From CBDFJH01 sp965198095 (lineage in GTDB: Bacteria; Latescibacterota; UBA2968; GCA-2709665), in contig OZ240239.1 of the NCBI GenBank assembly GCA_965198095.1, positions 1,550,001-1,614,000 on the forward strand: a stretch of DNA of 64,000 bases, given 5' to 3'. A program made the translations under genes and the position numbers. Below, one piece after another: positions 43,501 to 51,810 of the stretch. Within the stretch, counting starts at the first letter, position 1. Each line of letters opens with the position of its first letter. Below the pieces are notes generated by a model that saw only the letters and a program-made list of their open reading frames with translations, searched no databases and was not told the DNA's origin.

Positions 43501-44235
43501 GGCCTTCCTGAGCTGGGAGAAGACCCGCTCCGCCTCGATTGCGTCTTTCCCGGCAAGGGCCAGCTTTCCGATTTGGAGGAGTGCATCCGGTTTGCGCTCC
43601 GCCGATCCCTCGAACCGGGCGAGCGTCCTGAACTGGTCCAGCGCCTCCGCGTCGCGTTCGGCTTCGAGCAGGACGCGGCCCAGATCGTAGACCGCCTCGT
43701 GAAGCAGAGGTGTGGCGGGATGTCGGTCGATGAGTCTGCGAAAGGAAGACTCGGCGCGACCCAGGTCTCCACCCTTGTGGTAGTGACGACCGGCTGAAAG
43801 GAGATCCCGGAGGGCCGACGCTCCGGCGGGGAAGGCGTCGTGCACTTCCTGGAAGGCTGAACCTGCTCTGATATGTTCACCCAGCGTCGCGAACGACTGG
43901 GCCATGCGACGCATGGCGCTCGCGACTTGAAGGTGCGCCGGGAACCTGTCGACGAAGTCGGAGAAGGCCCGGATGGCCTCGGGATGGGATTCGCTCAGAA
44001 AGTGGGACTCGGCCAGGCGGAAGACGGCCGAGGGGAGCTTCTCACTGGTTGGAAAGTTGAGGATGAACCGCCTGAATTCTTGTGCCGCATTGACATACGA
44101 TGCGTCCTCAAAGAGCCTTTGAGCCAGGTCGAAACTGTCCCTCTCGTCCCTCAGATCCTGGGCCGAAAGGACAGCGGTCAAACCCACGCCCACGAACCAT
44201 CCCGCGAGCGCCGACGAGCGTAAAAATCGGGACAC
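40585..44235 (-). CDS. Giant tetratricopeptide-repeat protein, exported
   Basis: A 1,216-aa protein. A signal sequence is visible (SSALAGWFVGVGLTAVLSAQ), so it should reach the periplasm. The rest is a long run of TPR and TPR-like helices, for example AIRAFSDFVDRFPAHLQVAS, EARALYGEFLRVYPSNPFAA, SEIYSSLQIYGAAIGYARQL and ENARREFLKLRYKFKGSVNW; at least twenty repeats can be counted loosely. Such scaffolds bind other proteins, often in outer-membrane assembly or gliding/secretion machinery. GTG start at 44235 with a purine-rich site (AGAGAAG). It is the first gene of the operon, 103 bp upstream of the sigma-54 activator. No enzymatic motif is seen. Confidence 0.85.
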   Translation of the reverse strand: MSRFLRSSALAGWFVGVGLTAVLSAQDLRDERDSFDLAQRLFEDASYVNAAQEFRRFILNFPTSEKLPSAVFRLAESHFLSESHPEAIRAFSDFVDRFPAHLQVASAMRRMAQSFATLGEHIRAGSAFQEVHDAFPAGASALRDLLSAGRHYHKGGDLGRAESSFRRLIDRHPATPLLHEAVYDLGRVLLEAERDAEALDQFRTLARFEGSAERKPDALLQIGKLALAGKDAIEAERVFSQLRKAFPNSTSAERSYLVRARWFSDQGDWPRAARIYAEARAALPRNERRQQAVLGLSNAYRKMGKNEEARALYGEFLRVYPSNPFAAEAWLGLGQVHADLRDFRSALEAFKRLLEAFPGTITGTEALKEMGHVWRDLGVPKKALAFYRRYEDGVSDPGRKARTRLHIAELQARHLGWFDHAVKSYESVLDASAPLASEARFGLASTFEKMGRPNLAVREYRTYLAHDPGGDRAEEAETRIRILRDYTPESGAGLSEEFLELLSGLPALSEDVRSQFILGRFLYERRSYLLASRRLSASLSGGTPSPFAPEAGLLLGRCYQKLASMASLEGQENRSREYRSLALSALEAVVSGHRESEWSDDAALALIDEGLREPEPDSARAFRMLDAYEAFLVTYPKSDRLDTRLLGVADAHFLLGETDPSRYATAIKTYRSLAEHFPKSIHLEQANYGVALCLARTKRYADAEETLRDFLFTFPQSRLADHARLELGRILLERGYYGSAAEALSELLTAPSTLALERTGRTLLAESYFRLGDYDRAIQVDSTLLSRREDPALLRRLGRSYQQSGREARALETYAVYLRAFPDAADADSVAFRRAELLADLNRTAEALDAFRAFSKKFPQSSLNGEAARTVGNLLFQSGAYDQALSVYRTIPSAARTQIAAAREVLGSFRLGRIKQARKGVKQFRKDYKTANEWFALFEVEEGKHFLKAGNFKKADRIFKAVVKRYPGTKAVVEARYYQIRALHRAGKAEAYLEALVSFVKNHAEHQLGSSATLELADLYYKGEDYASASKAYETALSSGLARAEKPLVLVKLSEIYSSLQIYGAAIGYARQLVREFPHHELAKEARIDIGNMLYHKGDFRQAIEALSPRLRDLDENAWSSVQHTIANCYLKMGEYENARREFLKLRYKFKGSVNWLASALYGLAESYEAQGEYEQAIQELREIQDRFGSSSDFGLHAQERIRALEARAKASGRSR

Positions 44236-44282
44236 CGGCTTCTCTAAAAGGTTATGATCTTCAAAATGTTAGACCCCTTACC

Positions 44283-44299
44283 AGACAGACGGCCTGTCT
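44283..44299. promoter_or_regulatory. Short dyad at the predicted TPR-operon transcription start
   Basis: AGACAG (44283-44288) and CTGTCT (44294-44299) form a 6-bp inverted repeat with a 5-base centre, just downstream of the -10 hexamer. The position is right for a repressor operator, but short dyads arise by chance. Confidence 0.3.
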
Positions 44300-44305
44300 C
44301 TCTTC

Positions 44306-44334
44306 AATTTAGAGTATTTGTGGATAACGGTCAA
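44306..44334 (-). promoter_or_regulatory. Sigma-70-type promoter for the TPR/sigma-54/HtrA operon
   Basis: On the minus strand TTGACC (44329-44334) is followed after 17 bases by TAAATT (44306-44311): 5/6 and 4/6 matches. It would start transcription near 44299, about 64 bases before the TPR start codon. Confidence 0.55.
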
Positions 44335-44582
44335 TCTCTAATTTGGATGATCCGTGAATCTCCGCGGCTCGCCCCCGGCGCCGCTTCAAGGAGAGGCGCA
44401 CGCAACGCGTTGGCGCTGTCTGCAAGTTTGGCAGCATAGTCGAGGACGACCGCGCGCCGACGTCCAAGCGCGACGAACGGCGGTCTTGATCCCGGAACCT
44501 GGAAGGGTTATACTAACCGCGTTTCGTTCGCAAATCGAAATTTGAATTCCTGCGAAGGGCAACGCAAAACGAAAGCGATGTC

Positions 44583-45707
44583 GTGCGTATAGAACCCCTG
44601 ATCTCACCCGACGAATTCGTTGGACTCGACGGCGTGACACACCTCGGCTCCGGCGGCGAGGGCCCTTGGCTGAAGGCCCACGACGCGGTCTACCGGACGT
44701 TCAAGGCGTGGAAGAGTGCCTCGTGGGAGGGACGGAACAAGCTCATTGCGCGCGTGGAACGCTGTCGGCGGCGTATGGGTGAGCTCTGGGACGTTCCAGC
44801 AGAAAGGGTCGCCTTCATGCCTTCGGCGGCAGAAGGGTTGAACTGGCTGGCCAGAGGGTTGGACTGGCGGGATGGGGACAACGTCGTGACCTCGAACCTG
44901 GAATTTCCCTCCGTCGTCTACGCCTGGAAGCATCTGAGAGATCGTGGCGTGCAGGTCCGAATGGTGCCGCACCGGGATCTGAACGTTCACGAGGTGGACC
45001 TGCTGGCGGCTGTAGACCGTCGGACCCGCGTCGTGGCCGTCAGTCACGTCAGTTTCTACACCGGGCAGTGTCTGGACCTGCGACGGCTTTCCGAGGGGCT
45101 GAAAGATGTGCTTCTGGCCGTCGATGCAACGCACTCCTCGGGCGTATTGCGCGTCCCGGGAGAGGTGACCGATCTGACGGTTAGCAGCAGCTACAAGTGG
45201 CTGCTCGCGACGCACGGTGTGGCCCCCTGCTACTTGAGCGAACGGGCGGAGGCCAGGACGGCCGCGACCTGCTTCGGCTGGCACAACGTGGATATCTGGC
45301 CACTCCAGAGACCGGAGCGTCCAGCCGACTGCGGTGAGAAACCGATGCCCGAGCGACTCGAGCCGGGGAATGTGGCCAAGCTGGTGGTGATGTACCTGGA
45401 TCGGTCTCTCGAGCTCCTGCTGGAGATCGGCAAGAAGCGGATCGAAAACCACGCCAGGGACCTCTCTGAGCAAGTCTACGCCGGTCTGGAACGGCTCGGC
45501 CTGACGATGATCAGTCCGGGAGAGCGAGAAGCGCGTTCCGGCAATACCTGTTGTGTTTTCGACGACGCGGAGTCCCTCAACGACAAGCTGGTGAAGCAGC
45601 GCGTCCTGTGCGATGGATACGGCGGACGGATGCGGGTCTCGACGCACGCGTTCAACGGGAGCGCGGACGTGGAACGATTTCTCGACGTGCTGGGTAGACT
45701 GATTTGA
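44583..45707 (+). CDS. Class V aminotransferase family protein
   Basis: A 374-aa fold-type I PLP enzyme of the NifS/kynureninase/isopenicillin-N-epimerase-like group. Visible parts: FMPSAAEGLNWLARGLDWRD, NVVTSNLEFPSVVYAWKHLR, AVSHVSFYTGQCLDLRRLSE, and the PLP Asp and Lys in LLAVDATHSSGVLRVPGEVT and LTVSSSYKWLLATHGVAPCY. The small domain is intact (MRVSTHAFNGSADVERFLDV). GTG start at 44583. The lack of a catalytic Cys near the C-terminal loop argues against a cysteine desulfurase. No partner gene is in tight linkage; the substrate is unknown. Confidence 0.85.
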   Translation: MRIEPLISPDEFVGLDGVTHLGSGGEGPWLKAHDAVYRTFKAWKSASWEGRNKLIARVERCRRRMGELWDVPAERVAFMPSAAEGLNWLARGLDWRDGDNVVTSNLEFPSVVYAWKHLRDRGVQVRMVPHRDLNVHEVDLLAAVDRRTRVVAVSHVSFYTGQCLDLRRLSEGLKDVLLAVDATHSSGVLRVPGEVTDLTVSSSYKWLLATHGVAPCYLSERAEARTAATCFGWHNVDIWPLQRPERPADCGEKPMPERLEPGNVAKLVVMYLDRSLELLLEIGKKRIENHARDLSEQVYAGLERLGLTMISPGEREARSGNTCCVFDDAESLNDKLVKQRVLCDGYGGRMRVSTHAFNGSADVERFLDVLGRLI

Positions 45708-45884
45708 TCGCGGATCGAAAGGCGGAAGGGATGATGGACGCGTCCGTCGCAGCGTCTCGAAAGCGTTCTGATCCGGCGTGCGGCGGGCGCTGAGAACGGT
45801 TCGCGGACCGTCGGAACCGCGTCCGAAGCCAACGGTTTTCCGACGCCTTCCGCAGATGCCGCAACGCAGCGTCGCACCTGAAGC

Positions 45885-47300
45885 TCAGGGCGATGCCAGG
45901 AGGGACGCGATGGCGTCGGTGAAGGCCTTGGTAAGCGCTTCGAGGCTGCCTCTGGCGAAGGGGGTCTGCCAAACCTGGTAGACCTCCCTGTCGTAGAGTT
46001 CCGCAGGCGGCGTGTAGCCGATGCATCCGTTCAGCAGTCCGAGGAAAAGGATGGGGCGCTCCGGGAAACGGCGGCGCAGCTCCATCTGCAACCGGGAATA
46101 GGCCTCGACGAGGCAGCCCGCCAGGACCGCGTCGCCGACCTGCCATACCCAGATAGGCAACGGATAGGTCGAGCCGTCTCCGATCGCGAGCCGGACGTCT
46201 CGCTTTCGACGCAGCCGTTCCTTCAGGGCCCGATCGCCGGTGGTCCGGTATTCCCTGTCGAGCTCCGCCGCCGGGGGCCAGTCTTTCAAAGGAAGATCGA
46301 CGGTCGCCGTGGCCGCTCGCAGCCTTCCATTGCAGGTGATCGCCCGCCGCTTCCAGACCGCCAGGGGCGCGCCCGATTCCACGACCCGATCGAAGACGAG
46401 CTCGGTGCCGGGCGGCTCCATGTCGGCCAGCGCCGCGAGCGCGGCGTAGCCGAGATGCCTCCCGTTGGCGTCAGCCACCGCGGGATCGCCCACATATTGA
46501 TAGCGCGGCGCCAGCTCTCCCGACGCGCCCTGCAGAAACAGCGACGGGGCTCCGCCCGTCTCCTTTTCGATCGTCTCACGCACGGCGCCGACATAGTCGG
46601 GCGAGACGAGCCGGTTCTCCCACGCCAGCGTTGTCGGGTGGCAGGCGTAGTTGACGATCGTGGCGATGATCCTGCCGTCCGCGTCCGTGACCCGGCCGAC
46701 GACGACCGTGTCGTCGGCCTCAACCTCCGGGTTGAACCCGCACACCAGCCGATCTCTTCCAGGCTGCGTGTCCACCAGATCCCGATTCGTCGCCAGGTTG
46801 CAGCGGCCCGTATGCCAGGTCAACGTTGCCGGAACGGCTTCGGCCAACGCACGTCGCGCGGCGTCGCAGAGCGCTTGACGCACCCGTCGCCAGTAGGGTT
46901 CGATCAACGCGCCCCCGGGCCACTCCGGCTCGGCCTTGGCGGACAGGTAGTGGGAGGCGTGGCTGTGTCCGAAGGACAGGATGAAACGCGCCGGTGCGAG
47001 AGAGAGTTCGTCGAGAACACCCGGCATGAATCTGTCGACGTCCTTCTGGTCTCGCAGGCAGCTGAGGTCCGATTCGACGAGCACGAGAGGATCCCGGTCC
47101 GGTCCGGTCCGAAGCGTGATCGCTGTCAGCCACAGCGGCCGATGAACGCCCTCGGCCACGTCGTATCGCGACGCGCCCCAAAGCCGCCAGTAGATGCCGG
47201 CTGGAGGAGTGATCTCCTCTCGGGCGACGCCGATCTCTCCCTGAAACGCCGGGAAACGGAGAACCCGGTCCATACCTGTCGCCGACGGGCCGTCACTCAT
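45885..47300 (-). CDS. Neutral/alkaline ceramidase-like hydrolase
   Basis: A 471-aa protein from ATG 47300; the frame remains open to a TTG at 47366, and an ATG near 47273 is another option. Family blocks: EIGVAREEITPPAGIYWRLW, VLVESDLSCLRDQKDVDRFM, FILSFGHSHASHYLSAKAEP (His metal ligands), IVNYACHPTTLAWENRLVSP and SLFLQGASGELAPRYQYVGD. These match the N-terminal domain of neutral ceramidases (Zn amidase). No signal peptide is visible, unlike secreted ceramidases, and bacterial members in similar genomes probably act on other amides or carbohydrates. Convergent with the aminotransferase gene. Confidence 0.78.
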   Translation of the reverse strand: MSDGPSATGMDRVLRFPAFQGEIGVAREEITPPAGIYWRLWGASRYDVAEGVHRPLWLTAITLRTGPDRDPLVLVESDLSCLRDQKDVDRFMPGVLDELSLAPARFILSFGHSHASHYLSAKAEPEWPGGALIEPYWRRVRQALCDAARRALAEAVPATLTWHTGRCNLATNRDLVDTQPGRDRLVCGFNPEVEADDTVVVGRVTDADGRIIATIVNYACHPTTLAWENRLVSPDYVGAVRETIEKETGGAPSLFLQGASGELAPRYQYVGDPAVADANGRHLGYAALAALADMEPPGTELVFDRVVESGAPLAVWKRRAITCNGRLRAATATVDLPLKDWPPAAELDREYRTTGDRALKERLRRKRDVRLAIGDGSTYPLPIWVWQVGDAVLAGCLVEAYSRLQMELRRRFPERPILFLGLLNGCIGYTPPAELYDREVYQVWQTPFARGSLEALTKAFTDAIASLLASP

Positions 47301-47860
47301 GTCGTAGCTGCCTTCGCGCACACCTGTTGCTTGGGGTCGAACGGGCTGTCTCGCGTTACCGATCAAAATATTAAGGGGAGCACCCTATCGTTGACGCCAT
47401 ACCCCCGGGCTCGGGCACTCGACACGGGCCAGGTTCGAAGAGAGCCGTGCAGGGGCTGCGGTAAGTGCAAAGGCCCCGTGTCCCTGAGTGCCCAATGAGC
47501 GAGCTGTTCAGCTGATCATAGCCGAAGGGTCTTGCGGGTGTATCGAAGGGCGCGGGAAAGCCTGTCAGGTGAGCCTCGTCTCTCGATAAACCCCTCGTCC
47601 TACGGGCCCGGGGCACTCGACACGCACGGAGTGACCAAGGAGGGCACGATACGGCTGATACGATACGCCCCTGTCATACGCGGAAATGATGTCAACGATT
47701 TACCGCTCCCGGTAATATATGACTTTCGCGCCGGACGTAAGGGTTATTTGCCAACCTCAACGAGGCATCCTGATCGACGCGCTTGCAGGCACGAGGGCGC
47801 ATGTGTATCTTGCACGTCAACGCCGATGAGGATCCTGCTACGACGAAAGGAGGGATTTCC
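47301..47860. other. Divergent intergenic region between ceramidase-like and RidA genes
   Basis: 560 bp with no supported gene. It holds the repeat set described separately and an AT-richer patch (47685-47725, including TAATATATGA) that could contain the RidA promoter, although no good -35 lies at the right distance. Confidence 0.4.
47413..47493. repeat. Large imperfect inverted repeat with a third direct copy
   Basis: GGGCACTCGACACGGGCC (47413-47430) pairs with GGCCCCGTGTCCCTGAGTGCCC reduced by a 3-4 base bulge (47472-47493), enclosing about 41 bases. The first 14 bases recur directly at 47611-47624. The whole lies in the divergent gap 47301-47860, which otherwise contains no gene that I can support. 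It could be an RNA element, a protein-binding array or a mobile-element relic. Confidence 0.5.
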
Positions 47861-48319
47861 GTGTCATCAGAAGAAAGACTTGCAGCACTTGGCGTGACGC
47901 TTCCGGAACCGCCGCAACCGGCCGGGGCCTACGTGAGGGCCAAACGGGTCGGTCGCCTGATCTTCGTATCCGGAATGGTCCCGATGACGGAGGGAGTACT
48001 CAAGCATAGAGGAAAGGTCGGGGCAGACGTGAGCGTTGAAGAGGGCTACGAAGCGGCACGGGTCTGCGCGCTGAACATCTTGAGCGTGCTGAAGGCCGAG
48101 ATCGGGTCTCTCGACCGTATCGTCCAGATGGTGCGCGTCGGCGGGTTCGTCTGCTCGGCGGACGGATTCACCGACCAGCCGAAAGTCATCAACGGCGCAT
48201 CTGACCTGTTTGTCGAAGTCTTTCAGGAGCGCGGGACGCACGCCAGGGCAGCGATCGGAGTGAGTGAACTTCCTCTCGGATCGGCGGTTGAAGTGGAGGC
48301 CATCGCGGAGGTGGCATAA
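47861..48319 (+). CDS. RidA/YjgF-family protein
   Basis: A 152-aa member of the Rid family, which hydrolyses reactive enamine/imine intermediates from PLP enzymes. GTG at 47861 was chosen because AAAGGAGGG lies 7-8 bases upstream; the frame is open further upstream without family resemblance. Family features: GRLIFVSGMVPMTEGVLKHR, SLDRIVQMVRVGGFVCSADG, and the catalytic-site Arg in GTHARAAIGVSELPLGSAVE followed by VEVEAIAEV. The sequence is closest to the longer YjgF subgroups rather than archetypal RidA. Next gene is 113 bp downstream. Confidence 0.9.
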   Translation: MSSEERLAALGVTLPEPPQPAGAYVRAKRVGRLIFVSGMVPMTEGVLKHRGKVGADVSVEEGYEAARVCALNILSVLKAEIGSLDRIVQMVRVGGFVCSADGFTDQPKVINGASDLFVEVFQERGTHARAAIGVSELPLGSAVEVEAIAEVA

Positions 48320-48432
48320 GGGCCGCAGCGCGTGAATCGCCGTTCGGAACAAGCCTCATCGAGAGAGGGAGAGGAAGAAGCGCACGCAATGGATGCTTGA
48401 CGTCACGATCCAACCTGATCGAGGGTATGTGA

Positions 48433-49971
48433 ATGGACTTGAACCTACCGAAGGTTGCCGTGCCCGACCGTGTCACCGTGATCAAACGCATGTCTGCGAA
48501 CGGGCGAACGACGTTCGCCGACCTCGAGGGTCCCGGCTGCATACGGCACATTTGGGCAACGGCCGGCCGGGCGGGGAACGGGCGCGATCTGATTCTCCGG
48601 GTCTATTTCGACGAGGAGCCCGTCCCTTACATCGAGGCGCCCTTCGGGGACCTGTTTGGCGTGATGCACGGATTGCCCTTCTATCCGCTGAATTGCCCTT
48701 ATCTGTCGGTGCAGGGCTTCAGCGGTTACAACTGCTATTTCGCCATGCCGTTTGCCCGGTCCGCCCGCATCGAGATGGAACGCGGCGTGGGGCAAAGTCC
48801 GGTCTCTCTGTTCGTGAACTGGCACCGCTTTCCAGACCAGGAACTGGAGGAACCTCGTCGTTTTTGCGCCCGATGGCGGCGAGAAGCGCCCACGGAGCGC
48901 TACGGAGACGATTTTCTTCTTCTGGACGCAGACGGTCCGGGCCGGCTGGTCGGGTTCGTTTACGGCGTTCGCCTTTACGATGACGTGGACCGGTGGAGTC
49001 ACGGAGGCGGCGACAACATCTACATCGATGGCGACGGCGCGCACCCGGCCTACCTTCGAGGGATCGGGGGCGAAGACACGTTCGGCGTTTCGTACGGCGG
49101 TGCGCTGCACGCCCCCGAGACGCATCTCTATGCCGGTTTGCCCTATTACACGCACGCGGACGTCGGCCAGGCTCGTCCGGCACAGCGATTGGTCGGTTAC
49201 CGTTTCTTCGAGCGCGACGCGATCGAGTTCAGAACGTCGATCCACGTGCGGTTCGGTTCGATGCGAAACGACATCTGCGCGACCTCCTACTGGTACCAGG
49301 AAGGGCCCGTGCGGCCGTTTTTCGAGATGCCGGACTGGCCGATGCTCCAGCCGGCACAGCGATTCGAGTCGCCGTGGGGCGAGCTGCCCCGGGGAACGTG
49401 CGACCTGGATCTTCCGGACAGCGGGACCTGGTGGCTGTGCGGGCCGTTCCGGAATCGGGAAGATCGCGCGATGGCGTCCGACCTGGAAGCGGAGACCGGG
49501 TTCGATGCCAACGCGACCTTCGACGCCACGCACGAGGAAGACTCTCCCTGGCTGACAGAAGGATCCCGAGCGCTGGGTCGGGATGTCGCGCGCTGGGTGC
49601 GGCGGTCCGCGTTTCGTGGATTCGTCGATTTCAATCACGTCTTTCGGCCGCACGTATTGGGGACGCCCCAACACAGCGGCAACGCGGCGGCCATCGCAAG
49701 ATGTGCGCTGGATGTCGCGGAGGATACGACGGCGAACGTCCGACTGGCGTGGGATGATCGGATGATCCTTCGCGTGAATGCAGAAGATCCGATCGATCTG
49801 GGGCACCAGAACGCCTTTCGGCAGCGCACGCTGCCGATCCGTCTGAAGCAGGGTCGGAACCTGGTCGTCCTCAAGCTGAGCAACACGGTCGGGTCCAACT
49901 ACTGCGGTTGGACGTTCGCCTTTCGGGCGACGCTACCCGACGGCAGTGTCGTTCTGCCGCGGGCGGAATAG
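48433..49971 (+). CDS. DUF2961-family protein
   Basis: A 512-aa protein with the DUF2961 layout: FADLEGPGCIRHIWATAGRA, LILRVYFDEEPVPYIEAPFG and DLFGVMHGLPFYPLNCPYLS at the N-terminus (about 30-90), the conserved GNYCYF-like region YNCYFAMPFARSARIEMERG, and a later GGEDTFGVSYGGALHAPETH (about 215-235). Related proteins include fructan-modifying glycoside hydrolases, so a carbohydrate-active role (difructose-anhydride or arabinan type) is plausible. The C-terminal about 130 residues form a beta-rich domain. No signal peptide. ATG at 48433 with GAGGG upstream. The function is not established for this subgroup. Confidence 0.82.
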   Translation: MDLNLPKVAVPDRVTVIKRMSANGRTTFADLEGPGCIRHIWATAGRAGNGRDLILRVYFDEEPVPYIEAPFGDLFGVMHGLPFYPLNCPYLSVQGFSGYNCYFAMPFARSARIEMERGVGQSPVSLFVNWHRFPDQELEEPRRFCARWRREAPTERYGDDFLLLDADGPGRLVGFVYGVRLYDDVDRWSHGGGDNIYIDGDGAHPAYLRGIGGEDTFGVSYGGALHAPETHLYAGLPYYTHADVGQARPAQRLVGYRFFERDAIEFRTSIHVRFGSMRNDICATSYWYQEGPVRPFFEMPDWPMLQPAQRFESPWGELPRGTCDLDLPDSGTWWLCGPFRNREDRAMASDLEAETGFDANATFDATHEEDSPWLTEGSRALGRDVARWVRRSAFRGFVDFNHVFRPHVLGTPQHSGNAAAIARCALDVAEDTTANVRLAWDDRMILRVNAEDPIDLGHQNAFRQRTLPIRLKQGRNLVVLKLSNTVGSNYCGWTFAFRATLPDGSVVLPRAE

Positions 49972-50002
49972 ACAGAGAAGGGCAGAAAGGTCGGAGATCG
50001 TG

Positions 50003-51013
50003 ATGGCCCACGTCAATCGACAGATCAAGCTTGCGGCGCGCCCGGTCGGCATGCCGAAGGAGACCGATTTCGAGCTTGTCGAATCGGCGATTTCTGAACC
50101 GGACGAAGGGGAGGTTCTGGTTCGGACGATCTACTTGTCTGTCGATCCGTATCAACGGGGGCGAATGAACGAGGGTCGATCCTATACGAGGGGAGTGGAG
50201 ATCGGAGAGGTGATGATCGGGGGTGGGGTGGGCGCGGTCGTTGCCTCCGGACATCCCGATTTCCGGGCGGGCGAGTTCGTGAATGGCGATGTGGGATGGC
50301 AGACCCACGCCGTCCTGGACGGCATGCATCTAAGGAAGGTCGATCCCGATCTGGCGCCCATTTCTACGGCGGTGGGTGTCTTGGGGATGCCGGGGATGAC
50401 GGCCTATTTCGGCCTTTTGGAAGTCGGGCGTCCGGCGCCCGGAGAGACGGTCGTCGTATCCGGCGCAGCCGGCGCCGTCGGTTCCCTGGTCGGACAGATC
50501 GCAAAGATCAAGGGCTGCCGCGTGGCTGGGATCGCCGGAACCGGACAGAAGGTCGGCTACGTCGTCGACGACCTCGGATTCGATGCCGCCTTCAATTACA
50601 AGGAGACGAACGATTACGGGCGCGAGTTGAAACGATGCTGTCCGAAGGGGATCGACGTCTACTTCGACAACGTGGGGGGAAAGATTTCCGATGCCGTCTT
50701 TCCTCAGCTGAATTCGAAGGCGAGAGTGGTCGTTTGCGGGCAGATATCCCAGTACAACCTCGAGCGGCCCGAAAGGGGGCCGCGCTTCCTGTGGCACCTG
50801 ATCGTGAAGCGCGCGAGGGTGGAGGGATTTCTGGTGTTCGACTTCCAGGACAGATTTCCGGAGGCTCTAAAGCAGATGGCGGCCTGGGTCCGGTCCGGGA
50901 AGGTGAGCTACAGGGAGGACGTCGTCGACGGGCTCGAGAATGCGCCGAGCGCGTTTATCGGCATGCTCAACGGGGAGAATATCGGGAAGCGGCTCGTCAA
51001 AGTGAGCAGATAG
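50003..51013 (+). CDS. NADP-dependent MDR oxidoreductase (CurA/LTB4DH-like)
   Basis: A 336-aa zinc-free medium-chain reductase that reduces the double bond of alpha,beta-unsaturated ketones or aldehydes. Motifs: VRTIYLSVDPYQRGRMNEGR, GVLGMPGMTAYFGLLEVGRP, the nucleotide fold VVSGAAGAVGSLVGQIAKIK (about residue 150), GIAGTGQKVGYVVDDLGFDA, VYFDNVGGKISDAVFPQLNS and VCGQISQYN. The ATG at 50003 gives the family N-terminus; an in-frame GTG is immediately before it. It starts 31 bp after the DUF2961 stop, so the two may be co-transcribed. Confidence 0.9.
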   Translation: MAHVNRQIKLAARPVGMPKETDFELVESAISEPDEGEVLVRTIYLSVDPYQRGRMNEGRSYTRGVEIGEVMIGGGVGAVVASGHPDFRAGEFVNGDVGWQTHAVLDGMHLRKVDPDLAPISTAVGVLGMPGMTAYFGLLEVGRPAPGETVVVSGAAGAVGSLVGQIAKIKGCRVAGIAGTGQKVGYVVDDLGFDAAFNYKETNDYGRELKRCCPKGIDVYFDNVGGKISDAVFPQLNSKARVVVCGQISQYNLERPERGPRFLWHLIVKRARVEGFLVFDFQDRFPEALKQMAAWVRSGKVSYREDVVDGLENAPSAFIGMLNGENIGKRLVKVSR

Positions 51014-51033
51014 CGTGTCGTGTTCGACCGATT

Positions 51034-51810
51034 TCAGATCGCCATCTGGTGGGCCTTCGTGAAGCAGCGTCTCCGGACGACGTGAACGACGAAGATGGTA
51101 CCGATCGCCGTGGCGGCAACGAGCATGAGCATAACCACGATCTGGTACTTGATCGCCGTCATCGGGTCTGAGCCCGCCAGGATCTGGCCCGTCATCATGC
51201 CGGGCAGCGAGACGAGCCCGACAGACATCAAGGCGTTAATGGACGGGATCATTCCGGCCTTGACGACGTCGCGGAACAGATCGCTCGTGGCCTCCTGATA
51301 GGTCGCGCCCAGGCTGAGAGCGAGTTCGATCTCGTCCCGGCGCTTCCTGATGTCGGACAGGAGACGCTCGAGGGAAATCGTAATCGCGTTCATGGAGTTA
51401 CCGACGATCATGCCGCCCAGGGGTATGAAGTACTGAGGCGTGTACCACGGTTTGACCTGAACGATGGCAGATGTGACGAGTAGGGCGACCACCGTGTAAC
51501 TTGCTGCCATCGAGATGAACGTGGGGAGGAAAAACCGGACTTCCTTTTCCCGGATGCGTCCGTGAATCGTCTGGGCGGCCCAGAAGATCATCCACAGAAA
51601 GAGCAGGAGGATGAGATAGGGGTCGTGGAGCCGGAAGACGAACTTCAGGACATAGCCCACCAGGAAGAGTTGCGCGAAAGTGCGCACCGTGCCCCAGGCC
51701 AGGTCTTTCTCCAGTCGCAGCTTGAATACGACCGAACCTGTTCCGGCAATCAGGACGAAGATCAGGCAGAGCGCGAGCTGAAGCGGAGAGATTTCGATGA
51801 CGTTCATCAC
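51034..51810 (-). CDS. fetB: FetB-type ABC exporter permease (UPF0014)
   Basis: A 258-aa inner-membrane protein with about seven helices. Family blocks: EKDLAWGTVRTFAQLFLVGY, GGMIVGNSMNAITISLERLL, EIELALSLGATYQEATSDLF and LMSVGLVSLPGMMTGQILAG. In E. coli FetAB exports iron and protects against peroxide. Its start ATG overlaps the fetA stop (ATGA at 51807-51810). It converges with the MDR reductase, with only 20 bp between stops. Confidence 0.9.
   Translation of the reverse strand: MMNVIEISPLQLALCLIFVLIAGTGSVVFKLRLEKDLAWGTVRTFAQLFLVGYVLKFVFRLHDPYLILLLFLWMIFWAAQTIHGRIREKEVRFFLPTFISMAASYTVVALLVTSAIVQVKPWYTPQYFIPLGGMIVGNSMNAITISLERLLSDIRKRRDEIELALSLGATYQEATSDLFRDVVKAGMIPSINALMSVGLVSLPGMMTGQILAGSDPMTAIKYQIVVMLMLVAATAIGTIFVVHVVRRRCFTKAHQMAI

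Larger units (their letters stand above)
44236..44582. other. Divergent intergenic region between TPR and aminotransferase genes
   Basis: 347 bp. The left part carries a promoter-like element and a short dyad aimed at the TPR gene. The right part (44340-44582) shows nothing recognisable; I could not find a good promoter for the aminotransferase. Confidence 0.4.

Noticed and set aside
47413..47493. Hairpin taken as small SRP RNA or 6S RNA
   Set aside because: The SRP GGAAGCAGCC-type loop and the 6S bulge pattern are not present.
47690..47725. Promoter for RidA at TAATAT
   Set aside because: The -10-like box is good, but no acceptable -35 lies 16-18 bases upstream.
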